A stretch of DNA of 64,000 bases from Candidatus Binatus sp. (lineage in GTDB: Bacteria; Desulfobacterota; Binatia; Binatales; Binataceae), in assembly GCF_030646925.1 (NCBI RefSeq), contig NZ_JAUSKL010000024.1, positions 1-64,000 of the forward strand, given 5' to 3'. Below, piece after piece: positions 50,221-57,734 of this stretch. The notes beneath the pieces were generated by a model. That model saw only the letters and a list, made by a program, of their open reading frames with translations. It did no database searches and had not been told where the DNA came from. The position numbers were made by a program, and so were the translations under genes. Position 1 is the first letter of the stretch. Every line of letters begins with the position of its first letter.

Positions 50221-50282
50221 CTAACAGCGCGTAGCGCGCATCTTATCGCCACGGGAAGCCCGAAACCTGCGTGAGGTTTCGG
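50221..50282 (+). repeat. R1 repeat, standard form
   Basis: It reads CTAACAGCGCGTAGCGCGCA, GCCACGGGAAGC and the hairpin CCGAAACC, 7-base loop, GGTTTCGG. A second, unrelated inverted repeat (TGAATTGGAGA at 50304 and TCTCCAATTCA at 50341) follows within 25 bases. Confidence 0.8.
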
Positions 50283-50417
50283 AGAATCCTTTCTTCTCAT
50301 TGTTGAATTGGAGACGCTGGGTCCTGGTATCCGGATCCGCTCTCCAATTCACATACAATTTGCTCGGCTAGAAAGTGATCGAGCCGTATCGCGCGATTGC
50401 GATGACACCCACGCATC

Positions 50418-50870
50418 TCAATACCTGCCGCCGAGCTTGCGGTGATCCCAGCTAGCGATTTTTTGCGGGATCACTTTCAGCACGACGCGTTTCGGCGCCG
50501 TCGTGAGTGCGGTGTTCTCGGCCTGCCCGCCGCCCGAGTATCGATTGCGAATCGCATTCATAGTCGCGTTGACGGTCGCGACATCCTCGATGATCTCGCA
50601 TTCGCCGCGAATCAGCACTCCGCGCAAATCCGAGTAAGCCCGCCCGGTCTCGACCATCACGCCCACTCTCGGATTGCGTCGGATATTGACCACCTTTTGC
50701 GCCTTGCCGTACGAGGTCATCAGGATTGCGCCGTCGCGCCAGAGGTAGTTCATCGCGACCACGTGCGGATAGCCGTCCTTGTCGATCGTGGCGAGCGCCG
50801 CCTTGGGCGCCTTGCTGAGAAATTCCTCCTGTTCCGCGGGAGTCAGCTTGATTTGGTCGCGTCGTTTCAT
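50418..50870 (-). CDS. PPOX-class (F420/FMN-dependent) pyridoxamine-phosphate-oxidase-like protein
   Basis: The 150-residue protein has the split-barrel pattern AALATIDKDGYPHVVAMNYLWRDGAILMTS, then QKVVNIRRNPRVGVMVETG and LRGVLIRGECEII. This resembles F420-dependent PPOX-class proteins common in actinobacteria and some other lineages. GAGGCGG precedes the ATG at 50870. It likely reduces or oxidises a small molecule; cofactor not proven. Confidence 0.85.
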   Translation of the reverse strand: MKRRDQIKLTPAEQEEFLSKAPKAALATIDKDGYPHVVAMNYLWRDGAILMTSYGKAQKVVNIRRNPRVGVMVETGRAYSDLRGVLIRGECEIIEDVATVNATMNAIRNRYSGGGQAENTALTTAPKRVVLKVIPQKIASWDHRKLGGRY

Positions 50871-51063
50871 TTTACCGCCTCGTTTTAAGCTCTCTGCGCC
50901 GTCAAACAGTCGCGCCCGCGCGCGCATCGTGTAAATATCCAACTTCCGGTTGATACCGCGCTCGTCCGGTCGGTCACGATGCTAGCGGTTTTGATGGCTT
51001 TGCGCCGCATCGCGCTTTCCCCTAGATTTGCGCTTTGGCGGAGGAAGCGCTTCCATAATAGAG

Positions 51064-53130
51064 ATGGCATCAACACCGAACACCGGCTCGAAGCCGACAC
51101 TGTCTGACGGGGAGAAACCCGGCAAACGCACGCTGAGCGACGTCATTATCGGACCGCCGCGCGACGTCCGCGATCCCAAAATCTTCCACAGCCTCTCGCT
51201 GGTGGCGTTTCTGGCGTGGGTGGGGCTGGGTTCCGACGGGCTCAGTTCCTCGTGCTACGGCCCCGAGGAGGCGTTCCTCGCGCTGGGGCATCATCAGTAC
51301 CTGGCGGTCTTCCTCGCGCTGCTGATGGCGCTGACCGTATTCATAATTTCAGCCTCATACTCGCAGACGATCGATCTGTTTCCGACCGGCGGCGGCGGCT
51401 ACCTGGTCGCGACCAAGCTGCTGGGCAAATATTGCGGCCTGGTCTCGGGTTCGGCGCTGGTGATCGACTACGTACTGACGATCTCGATCTCGATCGCGAG
51501 CGGCGCCGACGCGATCTTCAGTTTCATGCCGGCCGGATGGCTCGGCTTCAAGTTCGGGGTCTGTATCGCCGTCGTAGTGCTGATGGTGGTGATGAATCTC
51601 CGCGGCGTGAAGGAATCGGTCCTGTCGCTGCTGCCGATTTTTATCGCATTCATCATCATGCACGTGTGGCTGATTGGCTATGCGATTTTCAGCCGCGGCA
51701 GCGAGTTGCCGTCGATCATCGGGCACGCGGTCGGCGAGGTGCACGCGAGCAGCAGCAGCATCGGCATACTCGCGCTCGCGGTGATTTTCTTCCGCGCCTA
51801 CAGCCTCGGCGGCGGCACCTACACCGGGATCGAGGCGGTTAGCAACGGCCTGCCGATTCTCCGCGAGCCGCGCGCCGAGACCGGCAAGCGCACGATGATC
51901 TACATGGCGGTGTCGCTGGCGTTTATCGCGGGCGGAATCCTGCTCTCCTACCTGCTGCTTAACGTCGAAGCGGAGCACGGCAAGACGCTGAACGCCGTGA
52001 TGTTCGAGAAGCTCGCGACCGACTGGAAATTCATGGGGCTGCAAGTCGGCGGATGGATCATCACGTTCGCGCTGCTGACCGAGGGCGCGCTGCTCTTCGT
52101 CGCGGCGCAGACCGGCTTCGTCGATGGGCCGCGGGTGCTCGCCACGATGGCGTCGGACCGCTGGCTGCCGCGGCGATTCTCGAACCTGAGCGCGCGGCTG
52201 GTGACGCAGGACGGCGTCGTCGCAATCGGATTAGCTGCGGTCGTCATCCTGATCGGCACCGAAGCGAAGGTCGATCTGCTGGTGGTGCTCTATGCGATCA
52301 ACGTGTTCGCAACCTTCACGCTGTCGCAACTCGGGATGACGGTGCATTGGTGGACCGAGCGCAAGACGGAGCGCCGATGGCTCCGCAAGCTGACGATCAA
52401 CGGTATCGGCACGCTGTTTACCGCAACCATCCTGGCGATCACGCTCACGCTGAAGTTCGACGAGGGCGGCTGGATTACGGTGCTGATGACGGGCGGCCTG
52501 GTCTTCCTTTGTTACATGGTGCGGAGCCATTACGAGCGCGTGTCGCGGGCGATCGAACAGCTCGAAGCCGACATCCTGCCCAAGCTCTACGCGGTTGAAA
52601 AACTGGAGCCCGCCAAACGCGATCCCAACGCCTCGACGGCGGCGATCCTGGTCAGCGGTTTCAATGGACTCGGGCTCGCGACGCTGATCGCGGTCACGGA
52701 TTTGTTCAAGGGCGAGTTCCGCAACGTGGTGTTTATCGGCGTCGGCGAAGTCGATTCGGCGCTGCTGAAGGGACCGGAAGAAGTGCAGGAACTCGAGCAT
52801 CGGATGGCCGAGGATCTGAACGAGTACTGCCAGTTCGCGTCGGACCTGGGCCTTCATCCGGAGTTGCGGGCGGGCCTCGCGCCCGACGTCGTGGTCGAGC
52901 TCAGGCGGATTTGCCTCGAGGTCGCGCACGAGTTCCCGCACGTCGTGTTCTTCGCGGGCAAGCTGATTTTCTCCGACGAAGTCGAAGGCTTCATCGGGCG
53001 CTTTCTGCACAATCACACCGCGCTCGAATTGCAGAACTGGCTGCAACTCTACGGCTTCAGCCTGGTGATTCTGCCGGTCCGGGTCGGAACCGGCTCGATG
53101 ACGGTGCCGGTGACGTCGCAGGCTGCCTAG
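51064..53130 (+). CDS. APC-superfamily permease (KimA/amino-acid transporter-like)
   Basis: The 688-residue protein has about 12 membrane helices and the APC signature GLGSDGLSSSCYGPEEAFLALG near residue 53, with GGGGYLVATKLLGKYCGLVSG near 112. A C-terminal cytosolic domain of about 190 residues follows (from ILVSGFNGLGLATLIAV). The helix-1 motif and cytosolic tail resemble the KimA/YdaO potassium importers and related APC permeases. Substrate (potassium or amino acid) unproven. Confidence 0.85.
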   Translation: MASTPNTGSKPTLSDGEKPGKRTLSDVIIGPPRDVRDPKIFHSLSLVAFLAWVGLGSDGLSSSCYGPEEAFLALGHHQYLAVFLALLMALTVFIISASYSQTIDLFPTGGGGYLVATKLLGKYCGLVSGSALVIDYVLTISISIASGADAIFSFMPAGWLGFKFGVCIAVVVLMVVMNLRGVKESVLSLLPIFIAFIIMHVWLIGYAIFSRGSELPSIIGHAVGEVHASSSSIGILALAVIFFRAYSLGGGTYTGIEAVSNGLPILREPRAETGKRTMIYMAVSLAFIAGGILLSYLLLNVEAEHGKTLNAVMFEKLATDWKFMGLQVGGWIITFALLTEGALLFVAAQTGFVDGPRVLATMASDRWLPRRFSNLSARLVTQDGVVAIGLAAVVILIGTEAKVDLLVVLYAINVFATFTLSQLGMTVHWWTERKTERRWLRKLTINGIGTLFTATILAITLTLKFDEGGWITVLMTGGLVFLCYMVRSHYERVSRAIEQLEADILPKLYAVEKLEPAKRDPNASTAAILVSGFNGLGLATLIAVTDLFKGEFRNVVFIGVGEVDSALLKGPEEVQELEHRMAEDLNEYCQFASDLGLHPELRAGLAPDVVVELRRICLEVAHEFPHVVFFAGKLIFSDEVEGFIGRFLHNHTALELQNWLQLYGFSLVILPVRVGTGSMTVPVTSQAA

Positions 53131-53298
53131 GAGCGACTGAGCAGCTCGGTCCCTCCGGTAATCATGAGCGACCGCCCATTCCGTCGATAGATGCCCAGTT
53201 TCCCGCGACGGTGACGTGACGGGTCGAACGTTTCAACTGGTGGAGACGGAACCGGTGAGTAAAGCCGAACCGGTTAGACCAAAAATAGCTTGGATTGA

Positions 53299-54696
53299 TC
53301 AGCGTTTTTTCGGCTTGGTCTTTCGCCAAGCGGCTTTTCCACCGATAGTTTTTCCGGGAACCGGTTCAATCAGTCCGCGATCCTTGAGAGATAGGAACAC
53401 GCTTTTCATTGAATTTTCCGATCGGATACCGGTCAGGTCGCGCGCTATCATGTTTGTTATTTCGTCATTGTTTTCCAGGTAAGCGATAACCGTGTCATGA
53501 GCCGAAGCCAAAGGAGTGTGCCGAATATTGATCGTCACCGAGTGCTCGCTTTCCTCGATGACCGGTTCCTTTAGCCTCAATTTTTTCATTGCCTCGAAAG
53601 CGGTATTCAATCCCTCTCCAACGTCCTTGTTCGGAGCGTCCGGAAACTTGTTGATTAACCGGACGATCTTCGGATTCCGAGCCGATTGCTCATCCAAAAT
53701 ATTCTCTTTGGTTACATGACCCGGAAGCCGACCGGGGCTCTCAACTTCGATGCGATTGTCATATATCCGCACTTGAACATCGGCTGCGATGCTGTAGTCC
53801 CTATGCAGGACCGCATTCGTAATGATCTCGTGAAGCGTCTCGTGCGGATAGGTTACCGACTCCAAGCCGTTCGGTCCTAAACGGTTGATACCTTCGACCA
53901 ATTTCTTGGTTCTCGCGACCGCTTCTCTAATCTGCTGGTCTAGTGGCCCTTCGATCGTCAGAGGATCAAACGCTAACGATTCGCGATTTCCCTCGGCCTC
54001 CTTGGTCTTGTATCTGAAAAGTTTGATCGCCGACCGCTTCGGAAGTGCAGCCTGTGGCTCGTCGGCAAAGAGGAGAAGACCGGCCACCGTGGGTTTTCCT
54101 TCAGCAACGAGATTTTGCTTTGCGATCCACGTATCCGGCTCTCCAGTAGGCACAACATTCAGCATGAACTCAATGATCGCAACCGAATTGGTTATCAGCT
54201 TCGGATCCAGGTTTAGGGTTTCGTCCTCGAACGATACAATGCCCTTATCCAGTCGCAGCCGGTGCAGAGCCTCTTCGCCTTTGACCGACTGTTTTTGAGC
54301 ACCGCGACGGACATAGGCGACGCCGTCGCTCGCGTACAAGATATCCTTTGTCTTGAAAATTATAAGTTGTAGTACGTAGCCGGAACGCCCATCAGCCGCC
54401 AGAAAGGTCGCTCGGTAATGCGTTCCCAAGGGCGACATCGCCTCAATTACCTGAATGTGGTTGTTCGCCTCCTCGACATCAGAAAATCCACGCCAGTGAC
54501 GTATCTTTCTGCCGTTATGATCCGCTTCATCGATGCCAATGAAGAGTTCTCCACCCGCAGTGTTCGCGAATGCGGAGACAGCTTCCGTCAGTTTCGCGGG
54601 CGCTATGTCGGCGCTTTTGAGGTCTAGATAGTGACTTTCCTCTAAATCAAGAATGCGCTTCGATTCAGCGTCGTCGATTCTAATCTGTTCAATCAT
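53299..54696 (-). CDS. Schlafen/AlbA-type ATPase-like DNA-binding protein
   Basis: The 465-residue protein has an N-terminal AlbA_2 (Schlafen-like) domain: ESHYLDLKSADIAPAKLTEAVSAFANTAGGELFIGID at about 20-56 and YVRRGAQK near 129. A HATPase_c_4-type domain includes ETLHEIITNAVLHRDYSIAADVQVRIYDNRIEVESPGRLPG. A C-terminal winged-helix part ends in a basic tail (KKPKKR-like). Members include regulators, helicase-associated factors and candidate defence proteins. G+C is lower than in the flanking permease gene. Confidence 0.82.
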   Translation of the reverse strand: MIEQIRIDDAESKRILDLEESHYLDLKSADIAPAKLTEAVSAFANTAGGELFIGIDEADHNGRKIRHWRGFSDVEEANNHIQVIEAMSPLGTHYRATFLAADGRSGYVLQLIIFKTKDILYASDGVAYVRRGAQKQSVKGEEALHRLRLDKGIVSFEDETLNLDPKLITNSVAIIEFMLNVVPTGEPDTWIAKQNLVAEGKPTVAGLLLFADEPQAALPKRSAIKLFRYKTKEAEGNRESLAFDPLTIEGPLDQQIREAVARTKKLVEGINRLGPNGLESVTYPHETLHEIITNAVLHRDYSIAADVQVRIYDNRIEVESPGRLPGHVTKENILDEQSARNPKIVRLINKFPDAPNKDVGEGLNTAFEAMKKLRLKEPVIEESEHSVTINIRHTPLASAHDTVIAYLENNDEITNMIARDLTGIRSENSMKSVFLSLKDRGLIEPVPGKTIGGKAAWRKTKPKKR

Positions 54697-54920
54697 CTCA
54701 ACCTAAAATCGTCTTTGGCGTCGGGGCCGTCAAGGCGTTGCGCGCGACGATGACCTCTTGTTATTGATCCGGTCACCTCATGGGTGACGGAACGCTCTAT
54801 CCGCCCTTGCTCGACATGGGGCTATGCCCCATGAGCCTCGCCGACGTGCGCGAATTGTGCGTCGAAGACACCCGCTTTCGTTTATCTCACACTCGGCGTT
54901 CTTCGCGTTTCGTTCCCCTG

Positions 54921-54928
54921 AACTCTCC
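54921..54928 (+). repeat. Target-site duplication, left copy
   Basis: AACTCTCC directly precedes the left inverted end and recurs exactly at 57655-57662 after the right end. Eight bases is the expected duplication length for IS1595-family elements. Confidence 0.9.
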
Positions 54929-54952
54929 GGGGATTAGTAGGATGTTGACACC
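54929..54952 (+). repeat. Left terminal inverted repeat of IS1595-family transposon
   Basis: The 24-base end begins GGGGATTAGTAGGATGTTGA and is a perfect inverted match to 57631-57654. Confidence 0.95.
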
Positions 54953-55046
54953 ACTAGAAATAGCGAGCATTCTGAGCAGGACGTGACAGGCCGCAGCGAT
55001 TTGGGGTATGCTACTTTCCCTTGGCGGCGATCAAAAGGCGAATATC

Positions 55047-55862
55047 GTGATAAACGACTGGCAACCAAATGATCGCGATATGACGCTGACCCTTCATGGG
55101 CTTGACGTGGACAACGGAAAAGTTCGGGCCGATGTGTTCGCCGTCAAATTCCGAGCGCTGCTTTCCTCCCTAAGAGCAGCCGACAAATTTGCTAACAGAA
55201 AGAAATCTCACGAATACGTTATTGAGACAGCACAAGGAGGGAGCATATATACCGCCGTCCGAGAGCGAATAAGTGTCAAGAAGCGGATACCAGCGCCAAG
55301 CATCCCTGTGATGCGAGACGCCTTGATGGCGGTTTACAACGGCGAACAAACTGTCGAGAGATTTCCCAAAGGCATTATTGATAACATCCGGTTAATAGCC
55401 AAGGATGCCGGAAAGAAATTCTCGCACGGCGAAGTTGGCACAAAAGACAATCTCGTACGAATAGATGACTATCTCGTCAAACAGGTGAGCAAAGCTGAGG
55501 AACGCATATTAGGAACTGGACTCATTAAGCCACGTCGGCACTTCGAGGGCATATCCTTCGGAACGTTCGATGGCATCGTGAAGGAAATGGACGCTCGCGG
55601 ACAACTGGTCAGAGGAAAACTGATCTTGACTGCCGGTGAGAAGGAAATCGATTGCATTTTCCGTAGAGACGATCTGCCGACTCTAAAGCTGAGCTTCGAC
55701 CTTCGCGCTCGGGTCGAAGGAATGGCCCACTACGACGGCGAATCTCTGTTACCAGTGCGGCTAGATGTCAGGCGGATAGCAGTCACAGAGGAAGCAGCAG
55801 ATTTGCTGCGTTGGAGAAAAGCGCTTGCGCATAAGAGAGGGCGGCGAAAGGACCCTTTTTGA
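55047..55862 (+). CDS. Uncharacterised partner of the PIN protein
   Basis: The roughly 271-residue protein starts near MTLTLHGLDVDNGKVRADVFAVKFRALLSSLRAADKF and has a central mixed region and a beta-rich C-terminal part (FEGISFGTFDGIVKEMDARG, DLRARVEGMAHYDGES). I do not recognise the family. I chose the GTG at 55047 because AAAGGCG lies upstream; ATGs at 55008 and 55080 are alternatives. Its TGA touches the PIN gene's ATG, so the two are translated together. It could be an antitoxin or effector partner. Confidence 0.7.
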   Translation: MINDWQPNDRDMTLTLHGLDVDNGKVRADVFAVKFRALLSSLRAADKFANRKKSHEYVIETAQGGSIYTAVRERISVKKRIPAPSIPVMRDALMAVYNGEQTVERFPKGIIDNIRLIAKDAGKKFSHGEVGTKDNLVRIDDYLVKQVSKAEERILGTGLIKPRRHFEGISFGTFDGIVKEMDARGQLVRGKLILTAGEKEIDCIFRRDDLPTLKLSFDLRARVEGMAHYDGESLLPVRLDVRRIAVTEEAADLLRWRKALAHKRGRRKDPF

Positions 55863-56450
55863 ATGCCTAATGCGCCGACTAACTTGTTCTGGGACTCTTG
55901 CGTATTCGGAGCATTACTGTACGACGAAATCGACGTATACGACCTAGCCAGCATTGAACAGTACCTTAAAGAAGCGAAAGACGGGCGACACAAGATTTAT
56001 ACATCCTCGATCATCTTCGCTGAAATCGCAGATAGTAAGATCAAAAAGACAGGCATCGGTTCTATTGGGGATTTGATTAACGATTTCATTGGCTCGACGG
56101 TTCCCATCGATCCATCTGTCAATATTATGACATTGGCGGGTCGTCTCAAGGACATTAAATATCGAAAAGGTGAATCTAAGAATCGTCACCTAGGAACAGG
56201 TGATGCGATCATGCTCGCGACGTGTCTCTACCTAGAGGACGCCATGGGCGTTAAGGCTGATTTCTTTCACACCTTCGATAATGGGAAGGGACCTAAGAAA
56301 GAGGTCCCACTTTTAAGTTATCACGAATGGTGTGAGGGCCTTTCTGGCGAGAAAGATCAGCTTGCTCAACGAGTATGTTCTCTAAAGAGGCAACAGCCGA
56401 TTCATCCAGCGCCGCCACTTCCCCTAGGACCACCCTCTACTGCTACTTGA
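55863..56450 (+). CDS. PIN-domain ribonuclease-like protein
   Basis: The 195-residue protein has the four acidic PIN residues in order: Asp11 in LFWDSCVFG, Glu54 in SSIIFAEI, Asp114 in GTGDAIMLA and Asp139 in FHTFDNGKG. PIN domains are Mg-dependent RNases, often VapC-type toxins. The product is longer than the usual 130-140-residue VapC and has a Pro-rich tail. It begins directly at the stop of the upstream gene. As transposon cargo it could serve as an addiction or defence module. Confidence 0.88.
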   Translation: MPNAPTNLFWDSCVFGALLYDEIDVYDLASIEQYLKEAKDGRHKIYTSSIIFAEIADSKIKKTGIGSIGDLINDFIGSTVPIDPSVNIMTLAGRLKDIKYRKGESKNRHLGTGDAIMLATCLYLEDAMGVKADFFHTFDNGKGPKKEVPLLSYHEWCEGLSGEKDQLAQRVCSLKRQQPIHPAPPLPLGPPSTAT

Positions 56451-56628
56451 CCGTGCCGGACCTGTGTGGCCCGGCCTTCCTTGATTTCTCAGCAGCATCA
56501 ATCTTTTCTTTCGGAACGTGTACCAGGTGCCGCATCATGCGGTCGAACTCGCCCATGTCTGCGTTTGCGAGTTCTTCGCGGGCGTCTTTGGTCTTTTCTT
56601 TGATCGCCGGTGAGTCTGACTTTGCCAC
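56443..56628 (-). CDS. Small charged hypothetical protein
   Basis: The 61-residue, Lys/Glu-rich protein (SPAIKEKTKDAREELANADM, then EFDRMMRHLVHVPKEKIDAA) is predicted helical. Its stop overlaps the convergent PIN gene end by 8 bases. It follows the transposase gene on the same strand after a 39-base gap. It may be an accessory protein or small antitoxin-like protein; I do not recognise it. Confidence 0.6.
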   Translation of the reverse strand: MAKSDSPAIKEKTKDAREELANADMGEFDRMMRHLVHVPKEKIDAAEKSRKAGPHRSGTVK

Positions 56629-56667
56629 GCTTGAATTTTAGCGCGGCAACGCTCACGCGGCTAGCGG

Positions 56668-57600
56668 CTACGCGTTTGATATGAGTTCAGCAAACGGATC
56701 ATCATCGTGCCGCCGGTTATGGCGGAACGTGAACTCGCTCAAATACAGAGGCAGATAGTCGCGGGACATCTTGTGATACGTGCCCATGACGCCGCGCCGC
56801 AGGAGCGACCAGAACGACTCGATATTCTGCGTGTGCACCTTGCCGCGCACGTATTCTTCTCGCTTGTGCGTGACGATCTCATGCGGGAATCCGAGCGAGC
56901 GCAGGTGCCGATAGCGGAACGTCTCATCGGTCGCGATCAGGTTCACTCGACCGGATACGGTCTTGCGCACGAAATTGTCATACGTGCTGAAATCCGCTTC
57001 CTCGACCATTTGGCACACGATGTTGCCTTTGCGGGCGATGGCTCCGATCACTTCGGTCTTGCCTTGCGAAGCCCAATTGCCGACGCGCTTGCCCTTGTGC
57101 TTGTTCTTTTCCTTGCCGCCAAGATAGACCTCATCGATCTCGACTTCGCCCATTAGCTGTTCCCATTCAGAATCCCGCATCGCGCCGCGAAGTCTCATGC
57201 ACTGGCACCAAGTCGTGTGGTAGTTATCGAGATGCTTCGAGCCGAACATCATGCGATGCAGTTGCAACGCGCTGATGCCCTTTTTCGAGACCAGCATCAG
57301 GTAGCCGATTTTGAACCACGACACGAGCGGGCGCTTGGTGTTCTCGAATACCGTGTGCGTGATGACGCTGAATCGATAGCCGTTCTTTTTGTTGCAGGTC
57401 AGAACTTCGCCCGTCGATTTGTTCACGCTCTCTTTGCCGCTCTTGCATACCCAATTGAACGGGCGAGCCTTTAGCTCGTAAACCTTGTCGTGGCCACAGC
57501 GCGGGCATTTCACGCCATCGGGCCAGCGCATCTTTTTCAGATACTCGCGGCAAGCGTTCTCGTCCGGGAAGCGTTTATCGAATGCGTCTTGTGTCTGCAT
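56668..57600 (-). CDS. IS1595-family transposase
   Basis: The 310-residue transposase has an N-terminal zinc ribbon (CPRCG at 32-36, then Cys52 and Cys69). The DDE-type core has Asp156 in VEIDEVYLGGKEKNKH, Asp225 in LIATDETF, and Asn259-x-Glu261 in HTQNIESFWSLLRRG. Length and motifs indicate an intact enzyme. Its start lies 31 bases inside the right inverted repeat's inner edge. It catalyses cut-and-paste movement of the element. Confidence 0.95.
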   Translation of the reverse strand: MQTQDAFDKRFPDENACREYLKKMRWPDGVKCPRCGHDKVYELKARPFNWVCKSGKESVNKSTGEVLTCNKKNGYRFSVITHTVFENTKRPLVSWFKIGYLMLVSKKGISALQLHRMMFGSKHLDNYHTTWCQCMRLRGAMRDSEWEQLMGEVEIDEVYLGGKEKNKHKGKRVGNWASQGKTEVIGAIARKGNIVCQMVEEADFSTYDNFVRKTVSGRVNLIATDETFRYRHLRSLGFPHEIVTHKREEYVRGKVHTQNIESFWSLLRRGVMGTYHKMSRDYLPLYLSEFTFRHNRRHDDDPFAELISNA

Positions 57601-57630
57601 GATGAGGATAACTTAGCGCGTTACGTGCTC

Positions 57631-57654
57631 GGTGTCAACATCCTACTAATCCCC
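57631..57654 (-). repeat. Right terminal inverted repeat of IS1595-family transposon
   Basis: It is a perfect inverted match of 24 bases to 54929-54952 and is followed by the second AACTCTCC at 57655-57662. Confidence 0.95.
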
Positions 57655-57662
57655 AACTCTCC
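57655..57662 (+). repeat. Target-site duplication, right copy
   Basis: AACTCTCC, identical to 54921-54928; it marks the edge of the transposon insertion. Confidence 0.9.
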
Positions 57663-57674
57663 TGAACTTTCATA

Positions 57675-57690
57675 CGTTTCACGTGAAACA
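57675..57690. promoter_or_regulatory. parS-like ParB binding site 1
   Basis: CGTTTCACGTGAAACA matches the chromosomal parS consensus TGTTTCACGTGAAACA at 15 of 16 bases, with the full 14-bp palindrome intact. Confidence 0.92.
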
Positions 57691-57704
57691 TCTCGACCAC
57701 AAAA

Positions 57705-57720
57705 TGTTTCACGTGAAACG
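57705..57720. promoter_or_regulatory. parS-like ParB binding site 2
   Basis: TGTTTCACGTGAAACG matches parS at 15 of 16 bases. It is 30 bases from site 1, on the same helical face within about one-sixth of a turn, and overlaps the region just after the glycosyltransferase gene stop. Confidence 0.92.
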
Positions 57721-57734
57721 TTTCTCGCTCGTCC

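Larger units (their letters stand above)
54929..57654. mobile_element. IS1595-family transposon with passenger genes
   Basis: The 2726-bp element has perfect 24-bp terminal inverted repeats, an exact 8-bp target duplication and an apparently complete IS1595-type transposase at its right side. Passenger genes fill the left half: an uncharacterised 271-residue protein, a PIN-domain protein directly joined to it, and a small 61-residue protein. Some IS1595 subgroups are known to carry passengers. Intact ends and target duplication suggest recent movement. The right end lies 20 bases from a parS site. Confidence 0.92.

Noticed and set aside
54779-54836. Short hairpins (GTCACC/GGTGAC and ATGGGGC/GCCCCAT) as terminators
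   Set aside because: They lie upstream of the minus-strand Schlafen-type gene, have no T-tract and serve no gene end.
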